A stretch of 64,000 bases of DNA from Nilaparvata lugens (lineage: Eukaryota > Arthropoda > Insecta > Hemiptera > Delphacidae): NCBI RefSeq assembly GCF_014356525.2, contig NC_052510.1, forward strand, positions 60,283,755-60,347,754, given 5' to 3'. The notes below the pieces were generated by a model. It was not told where the DNA came from and ran no database searches. It was given only the letters and a program-made list of their open reading frames with translations. The position numbers were made by a program, and so were the translations under genes. Every line of letters begins with the position of its first letter. The stretch's first letter is position 1. Positions 32,453-43,740 of this stretch are shown here, one piece after another.

Positions 32453-33620
32453 ATGGGCGATGTAAGTGTGACGTAAGCCGTTGCTACGACGCCATCTTAG
32501 TCTCTAAACAAATCGTTGCTATGGAGAGAGCATGTTATTCAAATGGGACTAAAAAATCACCTTACATTTATGAGTATATCAATGAAATAATAGATTTCTA
32601 AGAGTTGAGAATATTTTTTCAAGTTCTACACACATGTATACAATGTATACAGTCTGATTTCGATGACAAATGAAAATGGTTTGAAGCAAACGAACATTTT
32701 CATTGTTCCTGACTGTAAACATTACAGTGAAAAAGCAGGCTACATACCATTTTTTTAGATTTCCTGAAAATCCCAAGGTCTAGCTCGCCTCTATAAGTTC
32801 TGTACTACATTTTTAGGTTATGTTATTGTTGATAAAAATAAAATTCATCTAGAATAACTACATCAGTGGAATTATTAAAACAATAATTTAAATACAATTA
32901 TGTTTACAGTGAATGTAGCACATAAAGTACATAATTATTTGCTTTACTTTACATGTTCACTTACCCCGTTTAAATTCTTGTAAACATCATCACCATTTAG
33001 TTAGAATGTAGGAATTATACAACATGATTAATGGTCACAGCATCTACATATTTTTACTGTGTTGAGTTCATTCAATATCTTACTATTTCACGTAAATTTG
33101 AAACAATTATATACTTCAGAAAACCTCAACACCAAACTTATAAGTACCTAGGCTAAACCAAAACACCTAACCTATATATTTAAGCTTTAGTCTACTCTAA
33201 CAGTTACACTAGACAATAGAAAAACAGAATATATTTATATGAATTTTTAAATTACAACTTTATAACAATCTAATGGAATTATATGTAATAATTCAAATTG
33301 CACTTCAACTTTCTCTAGGTAGGTTTTCCATAGCAGACTACAGACATGGTACTAAGCTCTACTTCGTGAGACTTTCTGCCTTGGCTGTCCCAAAAAAATT
33401 TATTTGATCTGAATACTGATAGTTGATGATTTGAGTGTGTAGAACTTGAAAAAAATATTCACAACTCTTAGAAATCTATTATTTCATTGATATACTCATA
33501 AATGTAAGGTGATGTTTTAGTCCCATTTGAATAACATGCTCTCTCTCTCCATAGCAACGGTTTGTTTAGAAACCGAAATGGCGTCGTAGCAACGGCTTAC
33601 GTCATCACTTACACCGCCTA
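32453..33620. mobile_element. Long-inverted-repeat element with THAP-like remnant
   Basis: Arms of about 170 bp are inverted: GGGCGATGTAAGTG-GACG, GCCGTTGCTACGACGCCAT, GTTATTCAAATGGGACTAAA, CTTACATTTATGAGTATATC. The interior (32780-33445) is AT-rich with one coding-like patch. Confidence 0.8.
32697..32790 (+). pseudogene. THAP zinc-finger remnant
   Basis: Plus strand reads FIVPDCKHYSEKAGYIPF, then with a one-base shift in a T-run FFRFPENPKV and a stop. A (V/I)P-x-C followed about 12 residues later by F-RFP-xP is the signature of the THAP DNA-binding domain, found in P-element transposases. The domain is short and frameshifted. Confidence 0.5.
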
Positions 33621-33854
33621 TTACGATTTCAGGGTCCTACATCAACAAATAAAATTATTCACGGAAACACATGGTCAAAGTTAAAAGGAGCACAACACAA
33701 TGGTATCAGACAAAGAATATACAAACAATAAATTCACTCTACCAATGAATATTCATGCATTTAGAGGGGAAATTACCAAATCGATTTTTGAAAGTGGGGT
33801 ACAAAAATATCAACAGATACTGTGTGAGGAATATTATCAAGGGAAATAATACAG

Positions 33855-34790
33855 AATAGAATAACTTTTCATATACTGTTGATGGTGAGATATTATTGTG
33901 ATACCTATACAATGAATAACTTTTTCCTCCACCTACTGTCCAAAGTACTTACTTTACTCCCTGAAACCTAATACTAAAGTGTCACTTTTTCGCTCTCGGT
34001 AGTAAAAAACAGAAAAACTCCCTAGGGAGTAAAAGTGACTCCATTTAAATAACATGGGGAGCATCTCTATTTTGAAACTTACATTGTAATAGGTTAGAAG
34101 GTCTAAGCTCAGATGAGAAAGCGTAATAGAGGTGTATGTCATTGAGTCAACTGAATTCAATAACACAACAAGAAATTTGATTAACTCATGAAATATATGT
34201 TTGTATGATAATTATTATATTCTTAATATTAGTAGACGATAAAAATTTATACAATTTTAAAAATATTTTATTCTATTCAAAATACCAGCCAACAAATATT
34301 TTTGATCTGCAATTCAAATCTGAACCGCGTGATCTGGAGTCAGCCATTTTTGGTAGCTGCTCAGCTGATATAAGTGTTACAACTTTTGCCGATAGATAGC
34401 GCAATCGGCAGTGCCAATCAGACGACCGGTTTTTAGGTTTTAGATTTAGGTTATGTTGTTACGAATCATTGTCACCAATACGTAAGTTATTAGAATGATT
34501 TTATTTGCAGTTTCTATAAAAAAATGTAGATGGAGGAAAAATGTTGTGTACATCACGAGCGAAAAATACTTTTTCTCCCTCAGGAAAATTGCTGCCCTCG
34601 GCTTCGCCTCTGGTTTCAAACTTTTTCCCACAGGGAGAAAAAGTCGTACTTTTCACTCTAGATATACAAATAACTATTCATATACTGTTGATGGTGAGAT
34701 ATTATTGTGATACCTATACAATGAATAACTTTTCATATACTGTTGATGGTGAGATATTATTGTGATACCTATACAATCAATAACTTTTTT
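33855..34790. repeat. 59-bp tandem repeat split by an insertion
   Basis: CTTTTCATATACTGTTGATG...TGTGATACCTATACAATGAA occurs at 33865 and twice in tandem at 34670-34770. About 745 bp (33921-34666) separates the first from the others and contains a CCCTCGGCTTCGCCTC core. Confidence 0.8.
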
Positions 34791-35910
34791 ATTTGATAAC
34801 ATGGCAAAGTTTGGACAGTAATATCCACTCTACCACTCAACCAAGTAGTAGAAATAGAGTGGGAGTAGCAAGTAAGATATTCAAGGAATCAATATTATTG
34901 ATATATTTTTTTGTATACTACAATATACACTATTAATATGGATCATTATTGTTGCAACTAAAGTCGTATGAACTATTTGCAAATAAAATATTTCAATCGA
35001 ACTGTTTGATGTATTTGTCAACTACCAATTGCCGTGAAGCGCTACACAAAAATGAATAATGTACACGAAGCGGCAACGCTGGTAGTGAGTGTGGGTGGGT
35101 AGTTTACACTGTTGTACACACACACACACACACACACAGACAGGCAGAAAGAGATACCTCTATGGCTGACCTTAGACGTTCGATAAAAGTTCATAAGAAA
35201 CGGTCTGTCAATTTCTGGTAGATTGGGGAACAGGGTCTTTAATATTGGGTTATGGTCTATAAAACTATAAAAACCTGAATATTGTTATTAGAGGTATTCT
35301 ATAATTGTTTGATGATGATCCACAATATGAATATAACGTATTTGCATTTGATAACATGAGCATTAAAACTCAACTATGTAATGTGTCAATGATACTATTC
35401 AATTAGAAAAAAAAACTTATGTTTTCATTCCAATAAGAGGTGATTTATCAAGAATTTGCTGCAATTCATAATCTATTTTTGTGTCCTACAAAGTTTGGAA
35501 AATTATAGTAAATAATTATTGTCCACTTAGCTTACCGTAATAGAGAACCAAAGAAAAATCTTGCATCCAACTCGCTTGAACTCAGCAAATTTATGTCATA
35601 TCAAGAAATTAGCTCTTTGGCCAATCAGATCATTGGGTTTGTCAGTCCAAACTCCTCTACACACACAGGTAACACAGGTAGCCTTTGTGGAGGAGTAGCA
35701 TGTCATGTTTTTAAGAGTTCCCCATTATTATGTATTATACATATTGCAATTAATATTTCATGTATTTAGTAATTTTTCAAAAAATTTAAATTTGAACGTC
35801 TAAGGTCGACCACAGAAATTGAGAGAGAGAGCGAGAGAGAGAGAAAGGAGACAGAGACGAACGAACGAGCGAGCGAGCCAAGTCACGAGGAGGTCAAGGT
35901 CAAAGGTCAC

Positions 35911-36354
35911 CTGGCTTGGACTTTGCCGGAGAGCCATAGACGACGGCGAATTCTGATTGGTTGAGGGGCGTGGCGCCGAACTGCGACTGGAGGGGCGCGG
36001 CCGCGGCGGCAAAGGGGGGAGACCGCGAAGGAGAGGGGTTAGAGGGGGCGGGGCCGCCGAGCGCCATGCGAATGCTGTCGTTCAGATCGTCAAAGGCACT
36101 CTTGGGGGCAGAGGCTGAAGGGGGCGGAGGCCTAGGGGGCGGGGCTTTGTTGGCTCCGCCCCCACCACACTCGGCCCCTCCCCCTGCCACCGCCCCTCCA
36201 AACAGATCGACGCCGCCCGCATAGCACAATTCAGCACCTGGGTCTGTCAGCTGGAGTGGTTGTGGATCCCCAATGCCACCACCAAATGGATTTGCTGCTG
36301 CGATTCCCGCACCCGCACCCATTCCCGCTCCTGCACCCGCAGCACCTCCGGCAG
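35911..36354 (-). CDS. lap: lap exon: large Gly/Ala/Pro-rich tail with NPF and DLF motifs
   Basis: The 444-nt exon starts after GTGTGCAAG and ends CCAG|GTGACC, phase 1/1. It begins AAGGAAGAGAGMGAGAGIAA, then ANPFGGG, LQLTDPGAEL, GGVDLFGGAVAGGG, a proline run, KSAFDDLNDSIRMALGG, and ends VYGSPAKSKP. It adds an NPF, a DLF (clathrin/AP-2 type) and an FDDLND segment. It is by far the most GC-rich stretch of the gene. The acceptor is AAG rather than CAG; it was chosen because its phase fits the preceding exon (G+CT=Ala). The plus-strand open frames over the same region are antisense by-products. Confidence 0.88.
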
Positions 36355-36473
36355 CTTGCACACAACAACACACTCTCAGCACTCAGCACTCCATGTTTGG
36401 GGGATTACTACAGTCACATTCACTTCATATAAGCATTTTAGTATTTATACTACTTGCACAAAAAAAAACACTT

Positions 36474-36640
36474 CACTTTTTGTGTAGTTGAGAAGTTGAT
36501 ATTGTGATAATTATTCATATTGAATGAAAAAGACTGAGAATTTGTCAAAAATTACAGAATTATTGATACTTAGAAAGACCGGTTTCGGTTATTACAACAT
36601 TGTCAATCTCTGAAGACAATTTTTTAGTCTTTTTCATTCA
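36474..36640. repeat. Foldback MITE, GAATGAAAAAGACTAAG family
   Basis: Third copy, 115 bp upstream of the Gly/Ala exon's acceptor. Confidence 0.85.
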
Positions 36641-36685
36641 AAAACACTTCACTTATATGGGCTACTTTTATACAAATTAATAAAA

Positions 36686-36812
36686 ACTACATAAAAACTT
36701 GTAGTACCCTTTATTATTAAAAACTTTAAAATTTTTCAACTTCATAAGTTACGGTCGAATCTAGCCGTTGAAATATTCTAAAGTTTTTAATAATAGAGGG
36801 TACTACAAGTTT
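36686..36812. repeat. Foldback
   Basis: AAAACTTGTAGTACCCTTTA...AAAAACTTTAAAAT is mirrored by TAAAGTTTTTAATAATAGAG-GGTACTACAAGTTTTT. Confidence 0.85.
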
Positions 36813-36860
36813 TTATATTGTTTTTATTCATTTTTATTTGCACAAACTATTTCTTATGCC

Positions 36861-37237
36861 TATAGTGCGGTCCGCAATATAATGGCAGTCAAGAAAGATA
36901 CGATAACAACGTTGCCGATCCTGTCTTGTCAAATGCCTTCTATGAACGGTAGCTGATACAGGTTTATTAATGTTATATTAACTGATCATTCACATTTAAA
37001 ATTAATCAATTATAGTTTATTAAGCAAAAAAATGACATTTTTCAATAATTTTCATAATGAGTTTTCATAATTAAGATGAAATATTTTAATTAATTATTAT
37101 TTCTACATTGTTTAAAGACGATCTGGCTACAGAACAAAGCGAGAAAGAGATAGCACTATCCGCTTTGTAAATGATAGACAAGGGTAGCAATACCATTGCT
37201 AATTAAAAACTGCCATTATAACGTGGACCTCACTATA
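36861..37237. repeat. MITE, TATAGTGAGGTCCACG family
   Basis: Inverted ends TATAGTG(C/A)GGTCC...ATAATGGCAGT. Copies at 41511-41886, 44857-45511 (interrupted), 51813-52176, 55591-55969, 60770-61136 and 61686-61833 (half). Probable TA target. Confidence 0.9.
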
Positions 37238-37676
37238 GTCCACAAGTTGGCCCAGTTACTGGCCCAGCCTGCAATGTGACCAGTACCAAATCAAGGCCAG
37301 CAGTAGCCATCATTAACAAATCACCGATCCACACGCTGGTCATCATTGGCCTTCATTGGGCCAACATGTGGATGCCGCAAAATAAATCGCATAAATTAAT
37401 TGTGATTGAAGTGAATCTGAGTATAGTTCAACTCTGACTATAGTACAATTTCCAATTATACCATTTGTGTAACTTATTACAATGTCCAGGAATATGTGAA
37501 TGATGTTAAAAAAAATGACAAATGACTGTCTCAAATGTTATCAGGCTAAAGCAAAGACCCACAATGCCTATGCCTTCCCAATGATAGCTCTTACTTGAAA
37601 TTGAAGGCCGCCATTGAGGTATTTTAGCACGAGATATTACATACATATATTTGTAATACTATAGATTACAAAGGCA

Positions 37677-37931
37677 TTGGTATATAATAATCTTAGGCAG
37701 GATGTAAGGATCTGTTCTCTATGCAACATGAAGGAGGAAGAGGATGTAGTCCACTTCATAGCCAGGTGCCCGGTGCTTGCAGAGTTCAGAAAGCGATACT
37801 TCGGAAAGACTTTGCTTGCTGTAGAGGAGCTGAAGACGTACCTGAATGGTGACAACTGGATGCTGATAGGACAATACTGCAGAGATGCTTGGGCGTACAG
37901 ATATTTCTTGATTCAAGAATTCAATTTTTAA
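37677..37931 (+). pseudogene. LINE ORF2 C-terminal zinc-knuckle relic
   Basis: Reads YNNLRQDVRICSLCNMKEEE, then DVVHFIARCPVLAEFRKRYF and ends FLIQEFNF-stop. The C-x2-C...E-x2-H-x4-C pattern is the CCHC knuckle near the end of many insect LINE ORF2 proteins. It is 5' truncated. An AT-rich 3' UTR runs to a TTTATTTATTTA tail at 38190. Confidence 0.75.
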
Positions 37932-39486
37932 TCCATACACAAAAGATGTACTATTACCCTCTCTTCCTCTGTAAAATAGTATTTTCCATTTTTTTTGTAT
38001 ATATTGCCTATTTTTAAAATAAATAATATTAAAATTCACATATAAAAAGCTTGCCAACACCTCCTGACGGCACTCAGCCAAGGAGAAAATGCTGACAATA
38101 AAAAATGTATTAACATTTACTTGATTATTTTCTAAAATGTAATGAAATTTCGTTCAATAAAAGCCTTTATTTATTTTATTTATTTATTTAATAATCTTAT
38201 GGGTTGCCTCCTCAATGGCCGATTTCAATTCCAAGTACGACACTAGCGCTGCATGTGAGTCTATGCATCTTTAAGGTCTTTGGGCTAAAGTGCCTTCATG
38301 TTTGGGCCTCGACGATTAATATTTTTCGATCTGAACTTGATCACTGCCATCTTGATCAATCAGTGGTTTTTGTTATCTTATTTTATTCATGACATGACGC
38401 CATCAATCCTACAAGTGTGAGTAATGGATGAAGAAGAAAGTATACGGTATAAGGTATATTTAATGCTTACAGTTGTATAGGTAGTTCAACTGTGACTATA
38501 GTACAATTTTCAATTATACCATGTGTATTGTTCATGCTTACAATTGAAGGGGTTATAATACAAGGGGTCCACCAAGTTACATATTGTTAGTTTCGAGAAA
38601 ATTGAGTCTGAAGTTTACTTACATTTATTAATTCTTCATTCATGAAATGAATATAGAAATGATATTTACCTATTCCTATACCTATTCAGTATACTTTTAC
38701 AAAATCAAACGTACAGTTTCATGTCTCAAATTGCTTTCCTTTCTCAGTTTTCAGCTAAATAGTGATAAGAAGTATCACTTGTACCCCCTTGTTTACCAAA
38801 CAAAACTCTATTGTCTAGCTACACATAAATCTATCAAATTTACCAGCAATTGAACAATGATTGATGAACTCATTACAATATTATCTAATTCGCTAATTGG
38901 TTCTTTTGCTTGGTGACATGGCTTAATCAATGTTAAATTTAATTTGATGGATACGAGCAACCGTTGTCCTGTAAAGAAGGGATCCAAGTCACTTGGACCC
39001 CTTGTTTAATCAAATAAACAGCTGTTTGAAAATGTAGTTTATAAATTTTACACCAGATGTCAGCACTGATTAGACTTACGCTTATACCTCTTGTATACTA
39101 GATTTTTACCACTTTCAGCTATCGATTACTGTAGCTAACTTAAAAAAAAATGAAAAATGCTACTTGGACTCCTTGTTAATGTATTGTCCATGTTTTAAGT
39201 TGTATAGCCAGTGTTTTCAATGTATTTATTAGTCAATGTTTACAGCTGTTGAATAGCCTATGTAACACAGCTGTGGAAAATACATAGGAAATACCGAGTT
39301 AGACTCTAATACTATTTATGTAACTGAATGTTTGTCTTTATTCTGCAAAACAAAAAAACAAGTGTTGATAACAAAAAAAATCAAACTAATTTACTCTTCC
39401 ATTTTTTGACGATTTTTTATTTTTCAATCTTTTTTATCAAATAGTTTAGTAAAAATAAATACATTAAGAAAAGGTGAATAATTACA

Positions 39487-39752
39487 TAGCCACCTCTAAT
39501 ACAAGGCCCTGACCTACGATATTGCAACGTCATAGTGTAGGCCTAGAATCTAATACAATTAAAGATCAGCTGGTATTTTTTCAAATCTTTTTCACCAATC
39601 ATGTATTAGATTCTAGACCTACACTGCGACGTTGCAATATCATAGGCTAGGGCCTTATATTAGAGGTGGCTAAGATTGTATAAGATTCTAGACCTACACT
39701 GCGACGTTGCAATATCGTAGGTCAGGGCCTTGTATTAGATTAGAGGTGGCTA
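39487..39752. repeat. Foldback with one arm duplicated
   Basis: TAGCCACCTCTAATACAAGG...GATATTGCAACGTC at 39487 is inverted at 39605-39672 and again at 39680-39752, so the right arm is present twice. Confidence 0.9.
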
Positions 39753-40242
39753 TGATAATCATCATCAATCGATATGGACATATTCTCGAATTTTTAATTT
39801 TATTATGAGCATAGAAGCAAATTTTTCTACAGTCAGAATTTGCCAAACATGGAGTATAATTAACCAATGCCAGAAAAATGTTAGTATTCAACAGTTAATG
39901 TGCCATCACAAAAAATGTATAAATATTCAGATAAATAGAGAATTGAATATGATTATACAAAAATGTTACATCATGAAATACCAAGCAAGATGTATTAAAA
40001 AACCATGTTTGAAATATTATCACACATAAGCTGTACAATATTGCAAGTAAAAATAATAGAAAGCTTGAAAAATTAGTATTTTTAGTGAAGCATATTAAAT
40101 TTATATATAGGTTTGATAGTATATTGACATGATTGAATCAGTTATATTATTGGACAGATAAATTTCATAATTCAATTTTTCCTCAAATCGAAGAATAAAT
40201 AATAAATTGCACAAAAGGTCGTCACATACCCAGCTACTGTAG

Positions 40243-40437
40243 TTAAAGCTGTGTTTACACCAAAGTTATTAACAAAATGTTTATTTCTCCGTCCTATTAC
40301 ATTCTTTTAGATTGAACATAACATATCATACACATGATGAACATATGTGTTTGTCAAGTGCCGTTCAATCTAACAGAATCTATAAGGATGGAAAAGCAAA
40401 AATTTTGTTAATAACTTAGCAGCGTCTTAAGCTTTAG
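40243..40437. repeat. Foldback MITE, CTGTGTTTACACC end
   Basis: TTATTAACAAAATGTTTATT...CCGTCCTATTA is mirrored by TATAAGGATGGAAAAGC...ATTTTGTTAATAAC; similar in plan to 16842-16985. Confidence 0.75.
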
Positions 40438-40617
40438 AAAACGTAGCAGTCCAATCTCTCAATGTTGAAAGCTACTTTATGCTGGTGTGATCGATACTAA
40501 TTCATAGCATGGTTTCAACATTGGGAGATGGGTGAAGACGTCCAACGATGTATTTGTAGCTACATGTAGCTGGGTATTTAATGACCTAAACTCTGCTTTC
40601 TAACAGATTCCAATCTA

Positions 40618-41180
40618 AATTTAAATTATTATTTACCGAAAATCCTGAATAAATGCTGCAAATCACCCCGAAGAGTTCTGCTACTACAGACATTGACAAC
40701 AGGGTTAACAGCTAGATGGAAATTCGATGAAAACTACTATCCAAAAATTAGTTGCCAGCCCGGGAATCGAACCCGGTACCTCCCAATTGCTAGTCAGGAA
40801 TGCTTACCCTTACACCAAACTGACAATCCCTGGATAGCAGCGCTCATTTTATACGAAGCCATAGCGGCCAACCAGTTACAGATGGAATTAAATGGAGAAT
40901 GCATTTATTCAAATGCTAATTAATATTAACTGGTTGGCCGCTATGGCTTCGTATAAAATGAGCGCTGCTATCCAGAGATTGTCAGTTTGGTGTAAGGGTA
41001 AGCATTCCTGACTAACAATTGGGAGGTACCGGGTTCGATTCCCGGGCTGGCAACTAATTTTAGGATAGTAGTTCTCATCGAATTTCCATCTAGCTGTTAA
41101 CCCTGTTGTCAATGTCTGTAGTAGCAGAAGTCTTCGGGGTGATTTGCAGCATTTATTCAGGATTTTCGGTAAATAATAAT
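40618..41180. repeat. Head-to-head pair of tRNA-derived SINEs
   Basis: Two nearly identical arms of about 255 bp are inverted around a 50-bp centre. Each arm holds a tRNA-like core (minus 40837-40755; plus 40974-41053) with an A-box-like TCAGTTTGGTGTAAGGGTA and a perfect B box GGTTCGATTCC, followed by a 150-bp non-tRNA body ending TTTTCGGTAAATAATAA. The centre sequence is itself repeated inverted at 41185-41240. The long 3' body argues for SINEs rather than tRNA genes. Confidence 0.75.
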
Positions 41181-41299
41181 TATATATTAATTAGCATTTG
41201 AATAAATGCATTCTCTATTTAATTCCATCTGTAAATTTAAATTGTTATAATCCAACAATAGACAGAAAATCATAGTCAAGTGTATTAAAATCTAGAAAT

Positions 41300-41445
41300 C
41301 TTTTTAAACCAATATACATTAGATAACAAACATCTTTGAAACCGTTAAAACTTTTGTAATAGATCAAAAGTTTAAACCAATATACATTAGATTACAAACA
41401 TCTTGGGAACCTTTCAAACTTTTGTAATAGTTCAAAAATCAACTG
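41300..41445. repeat. 75-bp direct duplication
   Basis: TTTAAACCAATATACATTAG...AAACTTTTGTAATAG occurs twice in tandem. Confidence 0.9.
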
Positions 41446-41510
41446 GAAATATTTAAAAAAGCACGAATGCCAAAAAAAGAATGCACAACACAAAGGAAAA
41501 TTTATTACTT

Positions 41511-41886
41511 TAGTGAGGTCCACGTTATAATGGCAGTGTTTGTTTAGCAATTGCATTGCTATCCTTGTCTATCATTCAACAAAGCGGATAGCGCTATCTC
41601 ATTCTTGCTTTGCCCTGTTGCCAAACCGTCTTTCAACAATGTAGAAATGATAATTGAATAACAAAATATTTCATCTTAATTATGAAAATTTATTATGAAA
41701 TTATTGAAAAATATAATTTCTTGCTTAATAAAATATAATAGATTATTTTAAACGAGAATGAACAGTTAATATTACATCAATAAACCTGTATCAGCTACGT
41801 CTATAGAAGACATTGACAAGACAGAGGATCAACACGTTTTTCTCCTATCTTTTTACACTGCCATTATAACGTGGACCTTACTATAA
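41511..41886. repeat. MITE, TATAGTGAGGTCCACG family
   Basis: Full copy, ends TAGTGAGGTCCACGTTATAA and TTATAACGTGGACCTTACTA. Confidence 0.9.
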
Positions 41887-42050
41887 TTTGCAAAATCAGA
41901 GTAACCCAGACAATGATAGCAGAAGAGCAGAAGAAAATTCCACACACTAATTATTGTTAAAATAATAATTATTAAACTATTTATTGTAATGTTCACAAAC
42001 AACTGCAAAATCTAAAACAATATTTCAAAGAGAGAAAAGTTATTGCATAC

Positions 42051-42140
42051 CTGGAACAGTGGTGTTGGTATCGTTTGTTCCAAACACTGATGTAAACGTA
42101 TTGTCACTGACGAATACATTCGAAGAACTATTGTTGTAAC
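42051..42140 (-). CDS. lap: lap exon: short tail exon, VFG motif
   Basis: The 90-nt exon lies between TTGCTTTTCAG and CCAG|GTATGC, phase 1/1 (symmetric, skippable). Joined to G it encodes GYNNSSSNVFVSDNTFTSVF then GTNDTNTTVP plus one base. It is Asn/Ser/Thr-rich; SVFG is similar to the FESVFG block in the PICALM tail. The phase-1 junction to CT|GCC at 36354 gives Ala. Confidence 0.82.
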
Positions 42141-42218
42141 CTGAAAAGCAATGAAATATTGTTAGAGCTTTCCATTATTATTTATTCAGCGTATGGCAGA
42201 TACACAACATATATAAAG

Positions 42219-42470
42219 CTCATGAGTCTCAAATGCCTACATATACACTGTATATTTCCAAATTCTTTGAGATGTTGTGTAGTTTTCATATTCAATGATA
42301 ATGGACGCTTTGCCGAATCCACACTCTTGCCAAGTGCGTGCAAGCTCTTAAGTCTCAAATGCCTACATAATTATACACTCTATATTTCCAATTTCTTTGA
42401 GATGTTGTGTTGTTTTAATATGGACAATTAGGTTGCTTTTTCTAACTCCACACTTTTGTCAAGTGCGTAC
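42219..42470. repeat. 128-bp direct duplication
   Basis: AAGTCTCAAATGCCTACATA...CTTTGAGATGTTGTGT...CCACACTTTTGTCAAGTGCG occurs twice, starting 80 bp from a lap exon. Confidence 0.85.
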
Positions 42471-42597
42471 AAATGACGTCGAGCGCGAGAGTGTGGATGG
42501 GTGGTGTGCCAGCCCTCGCCTTCACTGGCATTTGCTTGCCAAAGGCGAGTATACCAAACTAGCCAAGCTTGCCAAACTGTCAACGACTGAGGTGGGC

Positions 42598-43282
42598 CCT
42601 CTACTGGAACCGTTTTCGTCCGAACTAGCATCGGCCGAAAACTACCGAACTCGTCCGAACGATCCCCCAACAAAGAAATAATAGATGCTTGTCCATTGCA
42701 ACAGGTTCATACGGCCGTGCACGGCCTTCTTTGGCCGATCAATTTTTCGATCCGAATTGAATGCGATTTTCCGGCTCTATCCGGCCAAACTAACTAGTCG
42801 AGCTGATACAACAAAGTGCTCCTAACCTAAAATTATTCCACAGTCTTGTTTGTTTTTGTTTTTTAAAGTTGTTCTGTTTAATAAAATTGTAACTATGGAC
42901 TATGAAAAGGATACAAGTTTGGTTCAATAGCATGTTCCATTGTGGGATATGCGAGACAAAAGATATAATCGTCGTGATGTTCAAAGGAATCTGTGGACAA
43001 AGATTGCTGAACAAATAGGATCGGAAGGTAAGATTATTGTAATTAATAACTAATTTAATGGATATTTGTTCATTCAATTTTCAAAATCTCAATATCATCA
43101 TTATTTATGAAAAATTTTGGTAGCTATGATAGTAGTTAATTCAATATTCAATAGTTCAGCCAACTACTGAACTAGACTGTCGTAAACGGTTCCAATGTAA
43201 GACCATATTCGACCGAATTAACGGCCGGCAGATTCGTCCGATCCAACGGCCGAACTGATCGGTTGAATACGGTTCCAGTGGA
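42598..43282 (+). mobile_element. Inverted-repeat element with MADF exon (PIF/Harbinger-like?)
   Basis: Ends ACTGGAACCGT and ACGGTTCCAGT are inverted, and further GTCCGAAC/GGCCGAA-type repeats lie inside both ends. The only coding patch is the MADF-like exon. PIF/Harbinger elements often carry such a second gene, so this is the favoured class; no DDE transposase is seen. Confidence 0.45.
42895..43027 (+). pseudogene. MADF/Myb-like first exon, with a stop
   Basis: Starts MDYEKDTSLVQ, then an in-frame TAG, then HVPLWDMRDKRYNRRDVQRN and LWTKIAEQIGSEG up to a GTAAG donor. The LWD-RDKRY-NR...W--IA pattern is the MADF DNA-binding domain. The internal stop marks it as inactive unless read through. 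Confidence 0.6.
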
Positions 43283-43470
43283 TGATTACTCTGAATCGTT
43301 CTAATTTTTGTCGAGCAAAGGCGAGTGGCCAGCCAAGGATCCACAAATGGTCCAACATCATACGACACATCTGTGATGATAAATCTATCTAACATAGTGT
43401 TATTTACTCAAAACTTTCAGCATTAGTTCAATTGTAAAGATGTGTAAGAATGCCAAGAAATGGGACGAAT

Positions 43471-43740
43471 GCCGGTCGGGTTGGTCTAGTGGTAAGGAGC
43501 GTTGCAAACTCCGGTCTGCTAGCATCACCTGGTTCATGAGTTAAAATCACGTCGTTGGCATGGACGTTTGATCATCCCATCAATTCACTAACGCATTTTC
43601 CATTACCCACAAACAAGAAGATAACTCAAGCACAAATGCATACATTTGTCATTCAAATAAATCAACCAATGCTGGCATTTTTAGTGCCAACACAACCAAC
43701 CAATGACGACACTTATTATTATTATAGTGGGGTATCATAA
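43471..43740 (+). repeat. tRNA-like SINE candidate
   Basis: GGTTGGTCTAGTGGTAAGGA resembles an RNA polymerase III A box. CTGGTTCATGAGTTAAAATC about 45 bp on is a decayed B box. A non-tRNA body ends at TATTATTATTATAG. Only one copy is in the window. Confidence 0.5.

Larger units (their letters stand above)
30432..35910 (-). other. lap: lap intron, repeat-filled
   Basis: The intron holds a LINE-tail hairpin (30700-30793), a diverged MITE with a 20-bp satellite (31219-31575), a possible plus-strand terminal exon (32191-32350), a long inverted-repeat THAP element (32453-33620), a split 59-bp tandem repeat (33855-34790) and short (CA)n and (GA)n tracts (35115-35140, 35821-35845). From 34860 to 35800 I see no other feature. 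Confidence 0.75.
36355..42050 (-). other. lap: lap intron, repeat-filled
   Basis: The intron holds MITE copies (36474-36640, 36861-37237, 41511-41886), foldbacks (36686-36812, 39487-39752, 40243-40437), a LINE relic (37677-37931) with its 3' UTR, and a SINE palindrome (40618-41180). From 38200 to 39480 I see no gene; a TGACTATAGTACAATTTTCA-type stretch at 38490 repeats at 37435. Confidence 0.75.

Noticed and set aside
35961..36491. Plus-strand Pro/Ala-rich proteins
   Set aside because: Antisense to the well-supported GC-rich lap exon, whose phase and splice sites fit both neighbours.
40755..41053. Two tRNA genes
   Set aside because: B boxes are perfect, but the tRNA-like cores are embedded in longer identical 3' bodies and arranged as a palindrome, which fits SINEs. 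A covariance scan would settle it.
42397..42681. 94-codon plus-strand frame
   Set aside because: Runs from a direct duplication into the end of an inverted-repeat element; no domain, no splice support.
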